DNA of 38,773 nucleotides from Pseudomonadota bacterium (lineage in GTDB: Bacteria; Pseudomonadota; Gammaproteobacteria; Steroidobacterales; Steroidobacteraceae), in assembly GCA_021787615.1 (NCBI GenBank), contig JAJYLP010000027.1, positions 1 through 38,773 on the forward strand, given 5' to 3'. This document shows, piece after piece, positions 1-9,343 of this stretch (its first letter is position 1; the number at the start of each line of letters is the position of its first letter). Below the pieces are notes generated by a model that was not told where the DNA came from, made no database searches, and was given only the letters and a program-made list of their open reading frames with translations. A program made the translations under genes and the position numbers.

Positions 1-2
1 CC

Positions 3-689
3 ACCGTGCGCGGCTTCCTCACCAGTCTCGCCGGCGGCGGGCTGCTCTCACTGCTGCTCGCCGTGGCCTGCTCTCTGGCGCTGGTGCTGGTCTCGACCCG
101 CGCCACGGCGCACGTGCGCTACATCCCGCTGCTCGCGGGTCTGTTCGCCCTCTACTCGGCCGGTCAGCTGCTGCACCTCTCCCCGCTCATCATGGTGCTG
201 CTGTTCGGGCTGATGCTCAACAACCCCCCCGTGGTTGCACGGATTCCGGGGCTCGCCCACCTGGCCGAGAAGATCTCCACGACGACCGTCGGAGAGTTCA
301 AGGTGCTCGTGCAGGAGCTGACCTTCGCGGTACGCGGCTTCTTCTTCTTTGTGCTCGGCTATTCGACCCGACCAGCCGATTTCGCGTCGCTGCACGCCTG
401 GGCCGCCGCAGCGATCATCCTCGCCGTCATCTATGGCGCGCGCTTCTTAATGGTGCGGCCGCTCGGGCGTACTCTCGCGGCCCCGCTCACCTGGATCGCC
501 CCTCGCGGGCTGATCACCGTGGTGCTGTATCTGGATGCGCGACGGCTGCTGCACCTGCCGGCCTATTTCGATGGCACGGTGCTCGTGGTGGTGTTTTTAT
601 CCTCCGCAGTCCTCGTTCTGCCGCGACGCCTGCGGACGGAGCCGGACCCGGGAGCGGGCCCGACACCCACGAGCGTCACAGGGGCGTGA
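3..689 (+). CDS. Cation:proton antiporter, C-terminal part (5' end outside window)
   Basis: This is the C-terminal part of an inner-membrane cation/H+ antiporter. The frame is open to the left edge, so the true start lies upstream; the GTG at 6 is only an internal codon. About 227 residues are visible with roughly six hydrophobic segments. The segment WIAPRGLITVVLYL near residue 162 resembles the conserved APRGLIT stretch of bacterial CPA-type antiporters. The polar, proline-rich tail after the last helix is probably cytoplasmic. Ion specificity (Na+ or K+) cannot be judged because the core ion-binding helices are missing. The next gene is convergent and begins 25 bases after the stop. Confidence 0.75.
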   Translation, partial: TVRGFLTSLAGGGLLSLLLAVACSLALVLVSTRATAHVRYIPLLAGLFALYSAGQLLHLSPLIMVLLFGLMLNNPPVVARIPGLAHLAEKISTTTVGEFKVLVQELTFAVRGFFFFVLGYSTRPADFASLHAWAAAAIILAVIYGARFLMVRPLGRTLAAPLTWIAPRGLITVVLYLDARRLLHLPAYFDGTVLVVVFLSSAVLVLPRRLRTEPDPGAGPTPTSVTGA

Positions 690-714
690 GCGGCGCGCTC
701 GAGCCCCGCTCGAC

Positions 715-1008
715 TCAAGGCTCGCCGTCATCCGACGGCGGGGTGTGCGCGGCGAGGTCGGCCAGCTCCTCCTCGCTCGGCAGCGGCTCATCCAGGCACT
801 TGCGCGCGCGCACCAGCCACTCGCGCGGCACATACACCTCGGCATTCTGCGCGAGTCCGGGTATCGGGGAGACCGTGCTGACGCGCGCGGGAATGCCATC
901 GGCCTGCAGCCTGCCGGCGAGCACCTGCGCGGCCATCGCCTCGGGGCACGCCTGCAGCAACACCCACGGCTCCTCGTCCTCGTTCGTCACTCGGTGATCG
1001 GTCATCAT
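715..1008 (-). CDS. DUF2007-family small protein (putative signal-transducing protein)
   Basis: A 97-residue acidic soluble protein with the DUF2007 pattern: an N-terminal strand (PWVLLQACPEAMAAQVLAGRL), 'ADGIPARVS', and the closing 'EVYVPREWLVRARKCLDE'. The family is a small ferredoxin-like fold whose role is not firmly established. It lies directly downstream of the S9 peptidase: the peptidase stop codon at 1018-1020 is part of the sequence TGAGGAGAG that supplies the ribosome-binding site, so translation is probably coupled. Two adjacent ATGs (1008 and 1005) are possible starts; 1008 has the better spacing to AGGAG. Confidence 0.75.
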   Translation of the reverse strand: MMTDHRVTNEDEEPWVLLQACPEAMAAQVLAGRLQADGIPARVSTVSPIPGLAQNAEVYVPREWLVRARKCLDEPLPSEEELADLAAHTPPSDDGEP

Positions 1009-1017
1009 CCGCTCTCC

Positions 1018-3036
1018 TCAGCCGCCCAGGTAATGCGTCACCCATCGCACCATCGCGCGGTAGAAGAGCGCGCGGTGCACCGGGTCCTGCGGCATGTGAT
1101 AGGCACCCGGAATGCCGACGAACTTCACCGGCACGTGCCGGCTCGCGAGCGCGTGGTACAGAGCGAGCGACTCGGTGATCGGCACCGTCACATCGTCCGT
1201 GCCCGAGAGAATCAGCGTCGGTGTGGTGATGTCGCCGGCATAGGTGATCGGCGAGCCGCTGCGGTAGAGCGCCGCGGAGCGCTTGTCCCAGGGGCTGCCG
1301 CCGAGCGAATCGCGCGTCCAGGCGAGGTTGCCGGCCCCCGACAGCTCGTACTCCTCGGTCCAGTCGGTCACCCCGTCGGCCACCACCGCGCAGCGCCAGA
1401 AATGCTGGTGGCCGATCAGCCAGCTGGTCATGTAGCCGCCATAGGAGTGCCCGACCGCCGCGATACGGGTGGTATCGACGATGCCCCTGGACTCGAGCAG
1501 GCGGATCCCGGAAATCACATCGCTGTCCGGGCCCGTGCCCGGATCGCGATAGATGGCGTGCTCATGGGCGTTGCCGAGGTTGTCGCTGCCGCGGTAGTTC
1601 GGCTCGAACACCAGATAGCCGCGCGCGGCGAACAGCAGGCGCAGCGGGCCGATCTCATCGGCGTCGAAATGCTCGATCGAGGCGGCTTCCGGCCCGCCGT
1701 GGCTGAATACCACGAGCGGGTAGCGCCGGCCCCGCACGTAGCCGTTGGGATAGGTCAGAATGCCGTCATCGATCTGCCCGTCGGGCGCATGCCAATCGAG
1801 TTCGACGCTGACCGGATAGGCGTAATGATCGAAGCCGCGGTTGAAGTGCGTCAGGGCCACCGGCGCGCTCTGCGGCGTGCGCATCAGGTACAGCTCCGGA
1901 GCGCGCGTGGTGCTGTCGGCGACCACCGCGAGCGCGCCGTGCGAGGAGGCGGCCACGCTGAGCGCCTGCAGATCGCCGAGCGGCAGCGCGTGGCCCGCGC
2001 CCTTCAGCGGCTGCAGGAACAGCCGGCTGCCGATGTGATCGTCGGCAATGCCGACGAGCGCCTCGCCGCCGGGGAGCCAGGCGAAGTTGGCCGCGAAGTC
2101 GCGGCCGAGACTGGCGCTCACGTCCCGCGCCACGCCGGCGGGTGAGCCGACGTACAGGTCCATCACGCTCACCGGCCCGGGCCCGTGCGGGTACAGATAG
2201 GCGACCGCATCGCCCTGCGGCGCGAACCGCGGCGTGTATTCGTAGCTCAAGTGCGTGCCGATGCGCTTCGGCTGGCCGCTCGCCACGCTCACCGCCATGA
2301 TGGTGGTGCGGTCGCTGTCCGCGTCGTCCGCATCGGCCTGGCGGGTGTAGACGATCCACTGTCCGTCCGCCGACCACGACGGCGCGCTGATGCCGCCGCC
2401 GAACGGCGGCGCCGTCTCGAGCACGCTACCCGGCCCGTAAGTCAGCTGTCGCGCCATCCCGCCCTTGACGGGCAGCAGCCAGATCTCGGAGGCGACCGGC
2501 GGCCGGTCGATGAGGTAGTCGTCGTCGTGGATGACGAACAGATCGTGGTGCGTGCGCCGCTGAGCCGCGCTCAACGGGGATTTGTCCGGGGTGACGTAGG
2601 CGATCGTCTGTCCGTTCGGACTGAACGCGAACTGCTCGACGCCCCGCGGCGCATCGGTGAGCGCATGCGGCGTGCCGCCGGAGGCGCTCACCGCGTAAAC
2701 TTGAGCCGCCTGCCTGCCCACCTGGGCGATGAAGGCGATGCTGCGGGCATCCGGGGCCCAGCGCACCCTCGACAGGCCGCGCATGCCGCGCACCAGCGCG
2801 CGGGCCGCCCCGCCCTGCGCGCTCATCACGCGCAGGGTCGAGACCCAGCGGTCGTGCACGAAGTCCGGCCGGACGGTGCGAAACGCGATGCGCTGCCCAT
2901 CGGGCGAGAAATGCGGCGTGCCGAAGCGCACCAGGGCGCGGAAATCCCGCAGCGTGAGCGGCGCCGGACTCGCCTGTGCCGCGACGGAGGCCAGCAGGGC
3001 CAGGACGGAAGCATAGAGAACGGTGCGCGAGTGCAT
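1018..3036 (-). CDS. S9 family serine peptidase (prolyl oligopeptidase / acylaminoacyl-peptidase type)
   Basis: A secreted serine peptidase of 672 residues. A signal peptide (about residues 1-25, ending near AAQASPA) precedes a WD40-like beta-propeller with TolB-type repeats ('FSPDGQRIAF', 'WAPDARSIAFIA', 'FSPNGQTIAYV', 'WSADGQWIVYT'). A C-terminal alpha/beta-hydrolase domain follows, with nucleophile Ser531 in GHSYGGYM, Asp615 in GTDDVTVP and His647 in GAYHMPQ, a complete triad. The ATG at 3036 was chosen over upstream in-frame codons because it starts the signal peptide and follows AGGGGAG. Family members cleave short peptides, often behind proline or from blocked N-termini; here it probably works in the periplasm on peptide scavenging. 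The exact substrate is unknown. Confidence 0.92.
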   Translation of the reverse strand: MHSRTVLYASVLALLASVAAQASPAPLTLRDFRALVRFGTPHFSPDGQRIAFRTVRPDFVHDRWVSTLRVMSAQGGAARALVRGMRGLSRVRWAPDARSIAFIAQVGRQAAQVYAVSASGGTPHALTDAPRGVEQFAFSPNGQTIAYVTPDKSPLSAAQRRTHHDLFVIHDDDYLIDRPPVASEIWLLPVKGGMARQLTYGPGSVLETAPPFGGGISAPSWSADGQWIVYTRQADADDADSDRTTIMAVSVASGQPKRIGTHLSYEYTPRFAPQGDAVAYLYPHGPGPVSVMDLYVGSPAGVARDVSASLGRDFAANFAWLPGGEALVGIADDHIGSRLFLQPLKGAGHALPLGDLQALSVAASSHGALAVVADSTTRAPELYLMRTPQSAPVALTHFNRGFDHYAYPVSVELDWHAPDGQIDDGILTYPNGYVRGRRYPLVVFSHGGPEAASIEHFDADEIGPLRLLFAARGYLVFEPNYRGSDNLGNAHEHAIYRDPGTGPDSDVISGIRLLESRGIVDTTRIAAVGHSYGGYMTSWLIGHQHFWRCAVVADGVTDWTEEYELSGAGNLAWTRDSLGGSPWDKRSAALYRSGSPITYAGDITTPTLILSGTDDVTVPITESLALYHALASRHVPVKFVGIPGAYHMPQDPVHRALFYRAMVRWVTHYLGG

Positions 3037-3181
3037 GGAAGCTCCCCTGCGGGCGCCGCGGCGCCCCGATGGGGCATTTTGGCATGAATCCGCCGCGGCG
3101 CGCGCTTCGGTCCAGGCCCGGGGTCGGCGCCGCGCCGAGCGACGCGCATCTGGCGAAAAGACGCGCGCCGCCCTACTCTGA

Positions 3182-4243
<1,062 letters not shown>

Positions 4244-4280
4244 GCGAAGCGCGCAGTCCGTTCCCAAGGAGTCCGAATCG

Positions 4281-5336
4281 ATGTATCAGGCTAGAGCCTA
4301 CGCGGCCGCGAGCGCCGCCTCGCCCCTCGCTGCGCACACCATCGCGCGGCGCGAGCCGACCTCGAGCGACGTGCGCATCGAGATTCTCTTCTGCGGCGTG
4401 TGCCACTCGGATCTGCACCTGGTGCGCGATGAGTGGCACGAGGCCATGCCGGCGGTCTATCCGCTGGTGCCCGGCCACGAGATCGTCGGCCGCGTCAGCG
4501 CGGTCGGCGCGGCGGTCAAGGGCTACCAGCGCGGCGATCTGGTCGGTGTCGGCTGTCAGGTCGACTCCGACGGCACCTGCCCCGAGTGCCGTGCCGGACA
4601 CGAGCAGCTCTGCCCCAACGTCGTGCTCACGTACAACGCGCCCGACAGGCACACCGGCGGGGTGACCTACGGCGGCTACTCCGAGAGCATCGTGGTCGAT
4701 GAGCGGTTCGTGGTGCGCATCCCCGCGAACCTCGATCCGGCCGGCGCCGCCCCGCTGCTGTGCGCCGGCATCACCACCTATGCGCCGCTGCGCCGCCGGC
4801 GCGTCGGCAAGGGCACCAAGGTCGGCATCGTCGGGCTCGGCGGACTCGGGCACCTCGGCGTGAAGCTCGCCCACGCGATGGGCGCACAGGTGCACGTGCT
4901 CACCACCTCCCCGGCCAAGCGCGACGATGCGCGCCGGCTCGGCGCGGATGCGGTGATCGTCACCCGCGACGCCGAGGCGATGCGCCGGCACGCCGGCAGC
5001 TTCGATTTCATTCTCGATACCGTCTCGGCCGCGCACGACATCTGCGCCTATCTCGAGCTGCTCGGCAACGACGGCAACCTCACCCTGGTGGGCGCACCAG
5101 CGCAGCCCTTCCAGATCCCGGCGTTTTCACTCCTCAGCGGCCAGCGCAGCCTCTCCGGCTCCATCAACGGCGGTCTGCCCGAGACGCAGGAGATGCTCGA
5201 TTTCTGCGGCGAGCACAAGATCACCGCCGATGTCGAGGTCATCCCCATTCAACGGGTGAACGAGGCCTACGAGCGGCTGCTCAAGGCCGACGTCAAGTAC
5301 CGCTTCGTCATCGACATGACCTCCCTGAAAGACTGA
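4281..5336 (+). CDS. Zinc-dependent NAD(P)+ alcohol dehydrogenase (YahK / cinnamyl-alcohol type)
   Basis: A 351-residue medium-chain dehydrogenase for reversible aldehyde/alcohol interconversion. Catalytic-zinc residues are Cys41 (GVCHSDL) and His66-Glu67 (VPGHE); the Rossmann motif GIVGLGGLGHLG lies near residue 180. The structural-zinc loop is atypical: Cys100, Cys103 and Cys111 are present, but the first ligand, normally Cys in 'DSCRTC'-type sequences, is Asp97 (DSDGTC). The ATG follows AAGGAG. It sits between the aldo/keto reductase and a DUF302 gene, suggesting a small carbonyl-detoxification operon; this is inferred from position. Confidence 0.9.
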   Translation: MYQARAYAAASAASPLAAHTIARREPTSSDVRIEILFCGVCHSDLHLVRDEWHEAMPAVYPLVPGHEIVGRVSAVGAAVKGYQRGDLVGVGCQVDSDGTCPECRAGHEQLCPNVVLTYNAPDRHTGGVTYGGYSESIVVDERFVVRIPANLDPAGAAPLLCAGITTYAPLRRRRVGKGTKVGIVGLGGLGHLGVKLAHAMGAQVHVLTTSPAKRDDARRLGADAVIVTRDAEAMRRHAGSFDFILDTVSAAHDICAYLELLGNDGNLTLVGAPAQPFQIPAFSLLSGQRSLSGSINGGLPETQEMLDFCGEHKITADVEVIPIQRVNEAYERLLKADVKYRFVIDMTSLKD

Positions 5337-5365
5337 CTCGCGCCATCGTGCGCGTGGAGAACATC

Positions 5366-5758
5366 ATGAGCTACTACATCGCCAAGACACTCGACCAGGA
5401 TTTCGATGCGACCGTGCGTGAGGTGACCGAGCGGCTGAAGGAGCGCGGCTTCGGGGTGCTCACCGACATCGACGTGCAGGCGACCCTGAAGGCGAAGATC
5501 GGCGCCGAGATGCCCAAGTACCGCATTCTCGGGGCATGCAACCCGCGCCTCGCCCACCAGGCGCTGCAGAACGAGACGCGCCTCGGCGTGCTGCTGCCGT
5601 GCAACGTCATCGTACGCGAGACACCCGAGCACCGGGTGGAGGTGGCGAGCGTCGATCCGGTCACCTCCCTCGAGCGCACCGGCAACGAATCGCTGCGCGA
5701 GACGGCCGAGAAGGTGCGCGGCGAGCTCGCCGCGGTGATCGAGGCGCTCGGCCGCTGA
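5366..5758 (+). CDS. DUF302 domain protein
   Basis: A 130-residue soluble protein covering one DUF302 domain. Typical features are the start 'YYIAKTLDQDFDATVREVTERLKERGFGVLTDIDVQ' region (residues 3-38), 'KYRILGACNPRLAHQAL' and 'LGVLLPCNVIVRE'. The biochemical role of the family is not settled. The ATG at 5366 follows GTGGAGA and is 29 bases downstream of the alcohol dehydrogenase stop, so it is the third gene of that operon. DUF302 genes commonly travel with redox and stress genes, which fits here but does not define a function. Confidence 0.85.
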   Translation: MSYYIAKTLDQDFDATVREVTERLKERGFGVLTDIDVQATLKAKIGAEMPKYRILGACNPRLAHQALQNETRLGVLLPCNVIVRETPEHRVEVASVDPVTSLERTGNESLRETAEKVRGELAAVIEALGR

Positions 5759-5835
5759 GGCTCGCGCCGCGTGCGCACAGAGGCTCCGTCAGGTCGACCG
5801 ACAGACTCGCGGCCGCACAACAAGGATCGCCCCCG

Positions 5836-6588
5836 ATTCGCTCACGCGCTCAATCCGCTGCGCGCGCAGATTATGGCATCGACGCGCCGTACGTATTCGT
5901 CGGACTGGCCGCAACGGCGGTCGCGACCGGCCTCGCCTGGCTCATCGCGTTCGTGGCGTTCGGAGTGTCACTGCCGGGGCTCGCGGCAGCGGCGCTCATC
6001 TTCGCACTGGCGGCCTCGAGCTACCTGTATACCACTCGACGCGGCAAGTTCATCGTGTGGGCCGGGCTGCTCGATGGGCTTGCCCTGCGCGGGGATGAGC
6101 GGCTCCTCGACGTCGGGTGCGGCCGCGGCGCCGTATTGATGTTGGCCGCGAAACGTCTTCCGAGAGGCCAGGCCGTGGGAATCGATCTGTGGTCGAGCAA
6201 GGACCAATCGGGAAATCATCAAGAGGCGACTCTGCGCAACGCGAAGCTGGAAGGCATTGGGGAGCGCGTTGAGGTGCATACCGCGGACATGCGAAAGCTG
6301 CCCTTCCCGGATCGAAGCTTCGAGGTCATCACCAGCAGTCTCGCCGTACACAATATCGCCAGCGCGAGGGGCCGCGAGGCGGCGTTGGCCGAGATCCTGC
6401 GCGTGCTCAAACCCGGCGGAACCGCCCTCATCGCGGATATCGGGCGCACGGCGGCCTACCAGCGGTACCTCAGCAGGCTGCCTGGCACCACGGTCGAGCG
6501 ACGGCGGCTGGGATGGCGATTCTGGGCAGGCGGGCCCCAGATGCCAACCACTCTCGTGACCGTACGACGAGCGCGCACGCTCGACTGA
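5836..6588 (+). CDS. Membrane-anchored class I SAM-dependent methyltransferase, start uncertain
   Basis: The protein has a short N-terminal lead (conserved-looking from 'DYGIDAPYV' at 5869), two predicted membrane helices (about 5890-6020) and a class I methyltransferase domain. SAM-binding motif I is LLDVGCGRGAVL and a post-I Asp follows in 'AVGIDLWSS'; later motifs are 'ADMRKLPFPDRSFEVI' and 'EILRVLKPGGTALIADI'. The end of the domain is complete. The start is odd: between the DUF302 stop and the conserved region there is no in-frame ATG, GTG or TTG. The listed start is an ATT at 5836 behind 'AAGGAT'; the first canonical codon, GTG at 5953, would delete the first helix. Possible explanations are a non-standard start, translation from upstream, or a small sequence error. 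The substrate is unknown. Confidence 0.65.
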   Translation: MRSRAQSAARADYGIDAPYVFVGLAATAVATGLAWLIAFVAFGVSLPGLAAAALIFALAASSYLYTTRRGKFIVWAGLLDGLALRGDERLLDVGCGRGAVLMLAAKRLPRGQAVGIDLWSSKDQSGNHQEATLRNAKLEGIGERVEVHTADMRKLPFPDRSFEVITSSLAVHNIASARGREAALAEILRVLKPGGTALIADIGRTAAYQRYLSRLPGTTVERRRLGWRFWAGGPQMPTTLVTVRRARTLD

Positions 6589-6744
6589 TCGGGCGGCTGG
6601 AGCTTTGCGCTCAGTGCGCGCCGGCCCGCATTGGGCTTCATTCGCCGGCGCCGAATACCAAGCGCATCGCCACCAGATCAAAATACCTGGCCGGAGCAGC
6701 CGCCCTCCCCCCGATCAGCGCCAGCAGAGGCGCGGCGCATTCCC

Positions 6745-7200
6745 TCAACGACGCGACAAGGATGGCATAGCCGGCGGCATCCAATCGCTCAAAGCGACAA
6801 CGGATCTGTCCATTGCCATCCGATCGGCATACCGGACATCGGCGGTGACGAACACTCCTTTTCGACTGATGGCAAGCGCGTGGTAGGCAGCGTCGGAGAA
6901 CGTCACGCGATGAGTGCGAGTCAATTCGAGTGCGGTCGCCAGCCATGAGGCGGATGGCGCCGCCTCCTGCAGACCGAACTTGATCATTGCGGTCAACCAG
7001 GCGGTCGCATGCGCTGGAAAGCGTCTCGCAATCGTGTTGCCAACCTCATAGAGCCACAGAGGCGGCACTATCACGCGTACGACGTCAGCCAGGATCGCAC
7101 CGCGCAGCAGGAGCGCCTTGTCCGCATCCGGCTCGTCCTCTGACGGGAGGACCCATTTGAGCAGGACCGAGGCATCAGGAACCACGAGGGGCGCCGGCAT
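6745..7200 (-). CDS. vapC: VapC-type PIN-domain ribonuclease toxin
   Basis: A 151-residue PIN-domain protein. The acidic residues expected for metal-dependent RNase activity are present: Asp9 in VVPDASVLLKW, Glu in PPLWLYEVGN (near residue 52), Asp in TFSDAAYHALA (near residue 101) and Asp in VTADVRYAD (near residue 119). The ATG overlaps the antitoxin stop by one base (TGATG), the usual VapBC coupling. Known VapC toxins cut tRNA or rRNA; the target here is unknown. The 'VVPDASVLLKWVLPSED' start is typical of the subgroup paired with ribbon-helix-helix antitoxins. Confidence 0.88.
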   Translation of the reverse strand: MPAPLVVPDASVLLKWVLPSEDEPDADKALLLRGAILADVVRVIVPPLWLYEVGNTIARRFPAHATAWLTAMIKFGLQEAAPSASWLATALELTRTHRVTFSDAAYHALAISRKGVFVTADVRYADRMAMDRSVVALSDWMPPAMPSLSRR

Positions 7201-7430
7201 CAGTGCCCCTGCTCCCGGTCCTCACGAACCCACCTCGCCACTTCGTCGGCGCTCACCTTGGGCAACTGGGTGCGCAAGGCATCCATCTCACGCGCGGCGT
7301 CCTTGCGCCGGCGCCGTGCCGCCCAGTCTCGCAAGGCTTCATTGATCGCCCTGCTGCGCTCGCCAGCCGGAATCCGCCCGAGCACTCCCCATGTGTCGTC
7401 GTCGATCATGATGTTGATCCGCTTACTCAT
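7200..7430 (-). CDS. vapB: Ribbon-helix-helix antitoxin partner of VapC
   Basis: A 76-residue protein whose start, MSKRINIMIDDDTWGVLGRI, reads as a ribbon-helix-helix DNA-binding strand followed by the helix 'GERSRAINEALRDWAARR'. The C-terminal half is highly charged ('RRRKDAAREMDALRTQLPKVSADEVARWVRE') and would wrap the toxin. The ATG at 7430 was chosen because it begins the ribbon strand; longer readings only add unstructured sequence. No clear Shine-Dalgarno precedes it. Antitoxins of this type repress their own promoter, and a perfect inverted repeat lies 22-43 bases upstream. Confidence 0.82.
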   Translation of the reverse strand: MSKRINIMIDDDTWGVLGRIPAGERSRAINEALRDWAARRRRKDAAREMDALRTQLPKVSADEVARWVREDREQGH

Positions 7431-7451
7431 AGCGGGGACGCCTGCGGATAT

Positions 7452-7473
7452 AGTGTGTATATGATTACACACT
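7452..7473. promoter_or_regulatory. Candidate VapB/VapBC operator
   Basis: A perfect inverted repeat with 8-base arms AGTGTGTA and TACACACT separated by TATGAT, in the only AT-rich patch upstream of the antitoxin start. Its position and symmetry fit autoregulation by a ribbon-helix-helix dimer of dimers. Binding is inferred, not shown. Confidence 0.6.
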
Positions 7474-7634
7474 GCGGCCGGAATAGCAATTTCCAGCAAG
7501 CTATCGCAAAGATTTCGGCCGCAGCGGCTGCACAGCAAATATTCACATCCCGTGCGCTTGCAGATCGCGATCGATTGACCCGTGGAACACCCTGTGGAAC
7601 GTGCCGTGACAGCGCCGCTTTCCGGCCCGTACCT

Positions 7635-7663
7635 CATGGCCCGCCCTCGTCGGGCGGGCCATG
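7635..7663 (-). terminator. Strong hairpin just after the gntR stop
   Basis: A perfect 12-base-pair stem (CATGGCCCGCCC with GGGCGGGCCATG) with a 5-base loop starts four bases beyond the gntR stop codon on the minus strand. There is no run of T on either side, so it is not a textbook intrinsic terminator, but it would stabilise the 3' end and isolate the hydroxyproline operon from vapBC. Confidence 0.6.
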
Positions 7664-7667
7664 ACCT

Positions 7668-8345
7668 TCAGGCCGTCTCGCCGTGCGCGCCGAACACCCG
7701 GATCAGATCCTCATAGGTCGCGCGGATGTGGGCACTCGCCAGTGCCTCGGCAGCGGCGGTGTCGCCCGCCATCCAAGCCGCGCGCAACGCCTCGTGCTCG
7801 CGCCGGGCTCGCGAGGCACGGCCGGTCGGCTGCAGATGCAGCCGCACATAGCGCTGCGCGAGGGTGAGCAGACGCTGCAGGACCTCGGCGGTGAGCCTCT
7901 GGCGCGCCGGCACCACCAGCGCCAGATGAAACGCGCCGTTGAGATCACCAGCGTCCGCGAGCCGTCCCTCCTTGAGCGCTCGGTGCAGCTCGCGCGCGGC
8001 GGCCGCCGCGCTCTGGCGCTCGAGCTGCCCAGCCAGCTGCGCGCCGCGGGCGATCGCCTGCGGCTCGAGCGCGAGGCGCAGCCTGAAGATCTCGTGCGCC
8101 TCGTCCTGAGTGAGTGATCGCACCTGAAATCCCCGATGCGCGAACACATCGACCAGACCCTCGGCGCGCAGCTGCAGCAGCGCCTCGCGCACCGGGATCT
8201 TGCTCACGCCGAATTCCGCGGCGAGCGCATCCTGCGGCAGAGCCGCGCCTGGCGCGTACGCGCCGCTCACAATGCGCGAGCGCACCAGCGCGGTCAGTTG
8301 CGCGCTCATGGTGCGCACCAACGGTCGGATGGCCTCGCTCCCCAT
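7668..8345 (-). CDS. GntR-family (FCD-type) transcriptional regulator of the hydroxyproline locus
   Basis: A 225-residue regulator. The N-terminal winged helix-turn-helix includes 'LAAEFGVSKIPVREALLQLRAEGLV' (about residues 45-69). The FCD effector domain follows, with 'EIFRLRLALEPQAI' and likely metal/ligand residues in 'LNGAFHLAL', 'RREHEAL' and 'SAHIRATYEDL'. The ATG at 8345 overlaps the epimerase stop by one base, making it the third gene of the leftward operon. FCD regulators usually sense small carboxylates; here hydroxyproline or an intermediate is the likely ligand. The 20-bp palindrome at 10291-10310 is its most probable site, so it would control both divergent operons and itself. 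Confidence 0.85.
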   Translation of the reverse strand: MGSEAIRPLVRTMSAQLTALVRSRIVSGAYAPGAALPQDALAAEFGVSKIPVREALLQLRAEGLVDVFAHRGFQVRSLTQDEAHEIFRLRLALEPQAIARGAQLAGQLERQSAAAAARELHRALKEGRLADAGDLNGAFHLALVVPARQRLTAEVLQRLLTLAQRYVRLHLQPTGRASRARREHEALRAAWMAGDTAAAEALASAHIRATYEDLIRVFGAHGETA

Positions 8346-9343
8346 CACGTCACCACGAACCCCTGTGGAAACGGCTCGCGCTCCTCGATCCAGATGGTGT
8401 TGTACCCGGTGGTGTAGGCGCTGCCCTCGATGGATGGGATGATCGCGCTCGTGCCGGCCAGATCGAGCGACTCGAGCACCCGCGCGCTGAAGCGGCTGCC
8501 GATGATGCTCTCGTGCACGAAGGAATCGCCGGGCCGCAGCGCGCCGCGGGCAGCAAGCTGCGCCACGCGCGCGCTGGTGCCGGTGCCGCAGGGCGAGCGG
8601 TCGATGGCCCGCTCGCCGTAGAACACCGCATTGCGGCCGTGCGCGCCCTGCCCGCGCGGGCGGTCCGTCCACATGACGTGACTGACGCCGCGGATGGTCG
8701 GATCGAGAGGATGGACCGGCTCGTAGAGCTCCCGCACGAGCGAGCGCACCACGGGAGAGAGCCGCACGAGACCTGCCGCCCCGAGCGCATCGATGCCGGG
8801 GTAGGCCGGCTGCGGCTCGATGATGGCGTAGAAATTGCCGCCGTAGGCGACGTCACAGCGCAGCCGGCCGAGCTCGGGCACCTCGATCTCGAGCCCGCTG
8901 CGCGCCAGGTAGGCCGGCACGTTGCGGAGGGTCACGCTCGCGACCTTGTCCCCCTCGAGCCGGTATTCGATGCCGATGAGACCGGCCGGCACCTCGATCG
9001 AGCAGCGCCCGGGCGTGCGCGGCCGCAGCAGCCCGTGCTCGATCGCGAAGGTGACCATGCCGATGGTGCCGTGGCCGCACATCGGCAGGCAGCCGCTGGT
9101 CTCGATGAACAGGATGGCGGCATCGTGCGCCGGGTCGAGCGGCGGCATCACGAAGCCGCCGGACATCATGTCGTGACCGCGCGGCTCGAACATCAGCCCG
9201 CGGCGGATCCAGTCGAAGCGCTTGAGGAAATCGGCGCGCCGCTCGCTCATGGTGGCGCCCGTGAGAAACGGCGCGCCGCCGGCGACCAGGCGCACCGGGT
9301 TGCCGGCGGTGTGCCCGTCGATGCAGAAGAACACCGACCTCAT
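8345..9343 (-). CDS. lhpA: 4-hydroxyproline 2-epimerase (proline racemase family)
   Basis: A 332-residue cofactor-independent epimerase converting trans-4-hydroxy-L-proline to cis-4-hydroxy-D-proline. Both catalytic cysteines are present: Cys89 in PMCGHGTIG and Cys252 in RSPCGTGTSA. This argues against trans-3-hydroxyproline dehydratases, which carry Thr or Ser at the second position. The N-terminus 'IDGHTAGNPVRLV' resembles hydroxyproline epimerases rather than true proline racemases, although the residue after HT is Ala where many have Cys. Its start overlaps the end of the deaminase gene by four bases (ATGA) and its stop overlaps gntR. The neighbouring deaminase and D-amino-acid dehydrogenase complete the next two steps, which strongly supports this assignment. 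Confidence 0.9.
   Translation of the reverse strand: MRSVFFCIDGHTAGNPVRLVAGGAPFLTGATMSERRADFLKRFDWIRRGLMFEPRGHDMMSGGFVMPPLDPAHDAAILFIETSGCLPMCGHGTIGMVTFAIEHGLLRPRTPGRCSIEVPAGLIGIEYRLEGDKVASVTLRNVPAYLARSGLEIEVPELGRLRCDVAYGGNFYAIIEPQPAYPGIDALGAAGLVRLSPVVRSLVRELYEPVHPLDPTIRGVSHVMWTDRPRGQGAHGRNAVFYGERAIDRSPCGTGTSARVAQLAARGALRPGDSFVHESIIGSRFSARVLESLDLAGTSAIIPSIEGSAYTTGYNTIWIEEREPFPQGFVVT

Noticed and set aside
535-2145. Long rightward open frame opposite the S9 peptidase
   Set aside because: It is an antisense reading of a clear peptidase gene, with Arg/His-rich sequence and no domain; GC-rich codon bias creates such frames.
6638-6946. Possible small leftward gene behind vapC
   Set aside because: It overlaps the vapC 3' half in another frame and shows no family resemblance.
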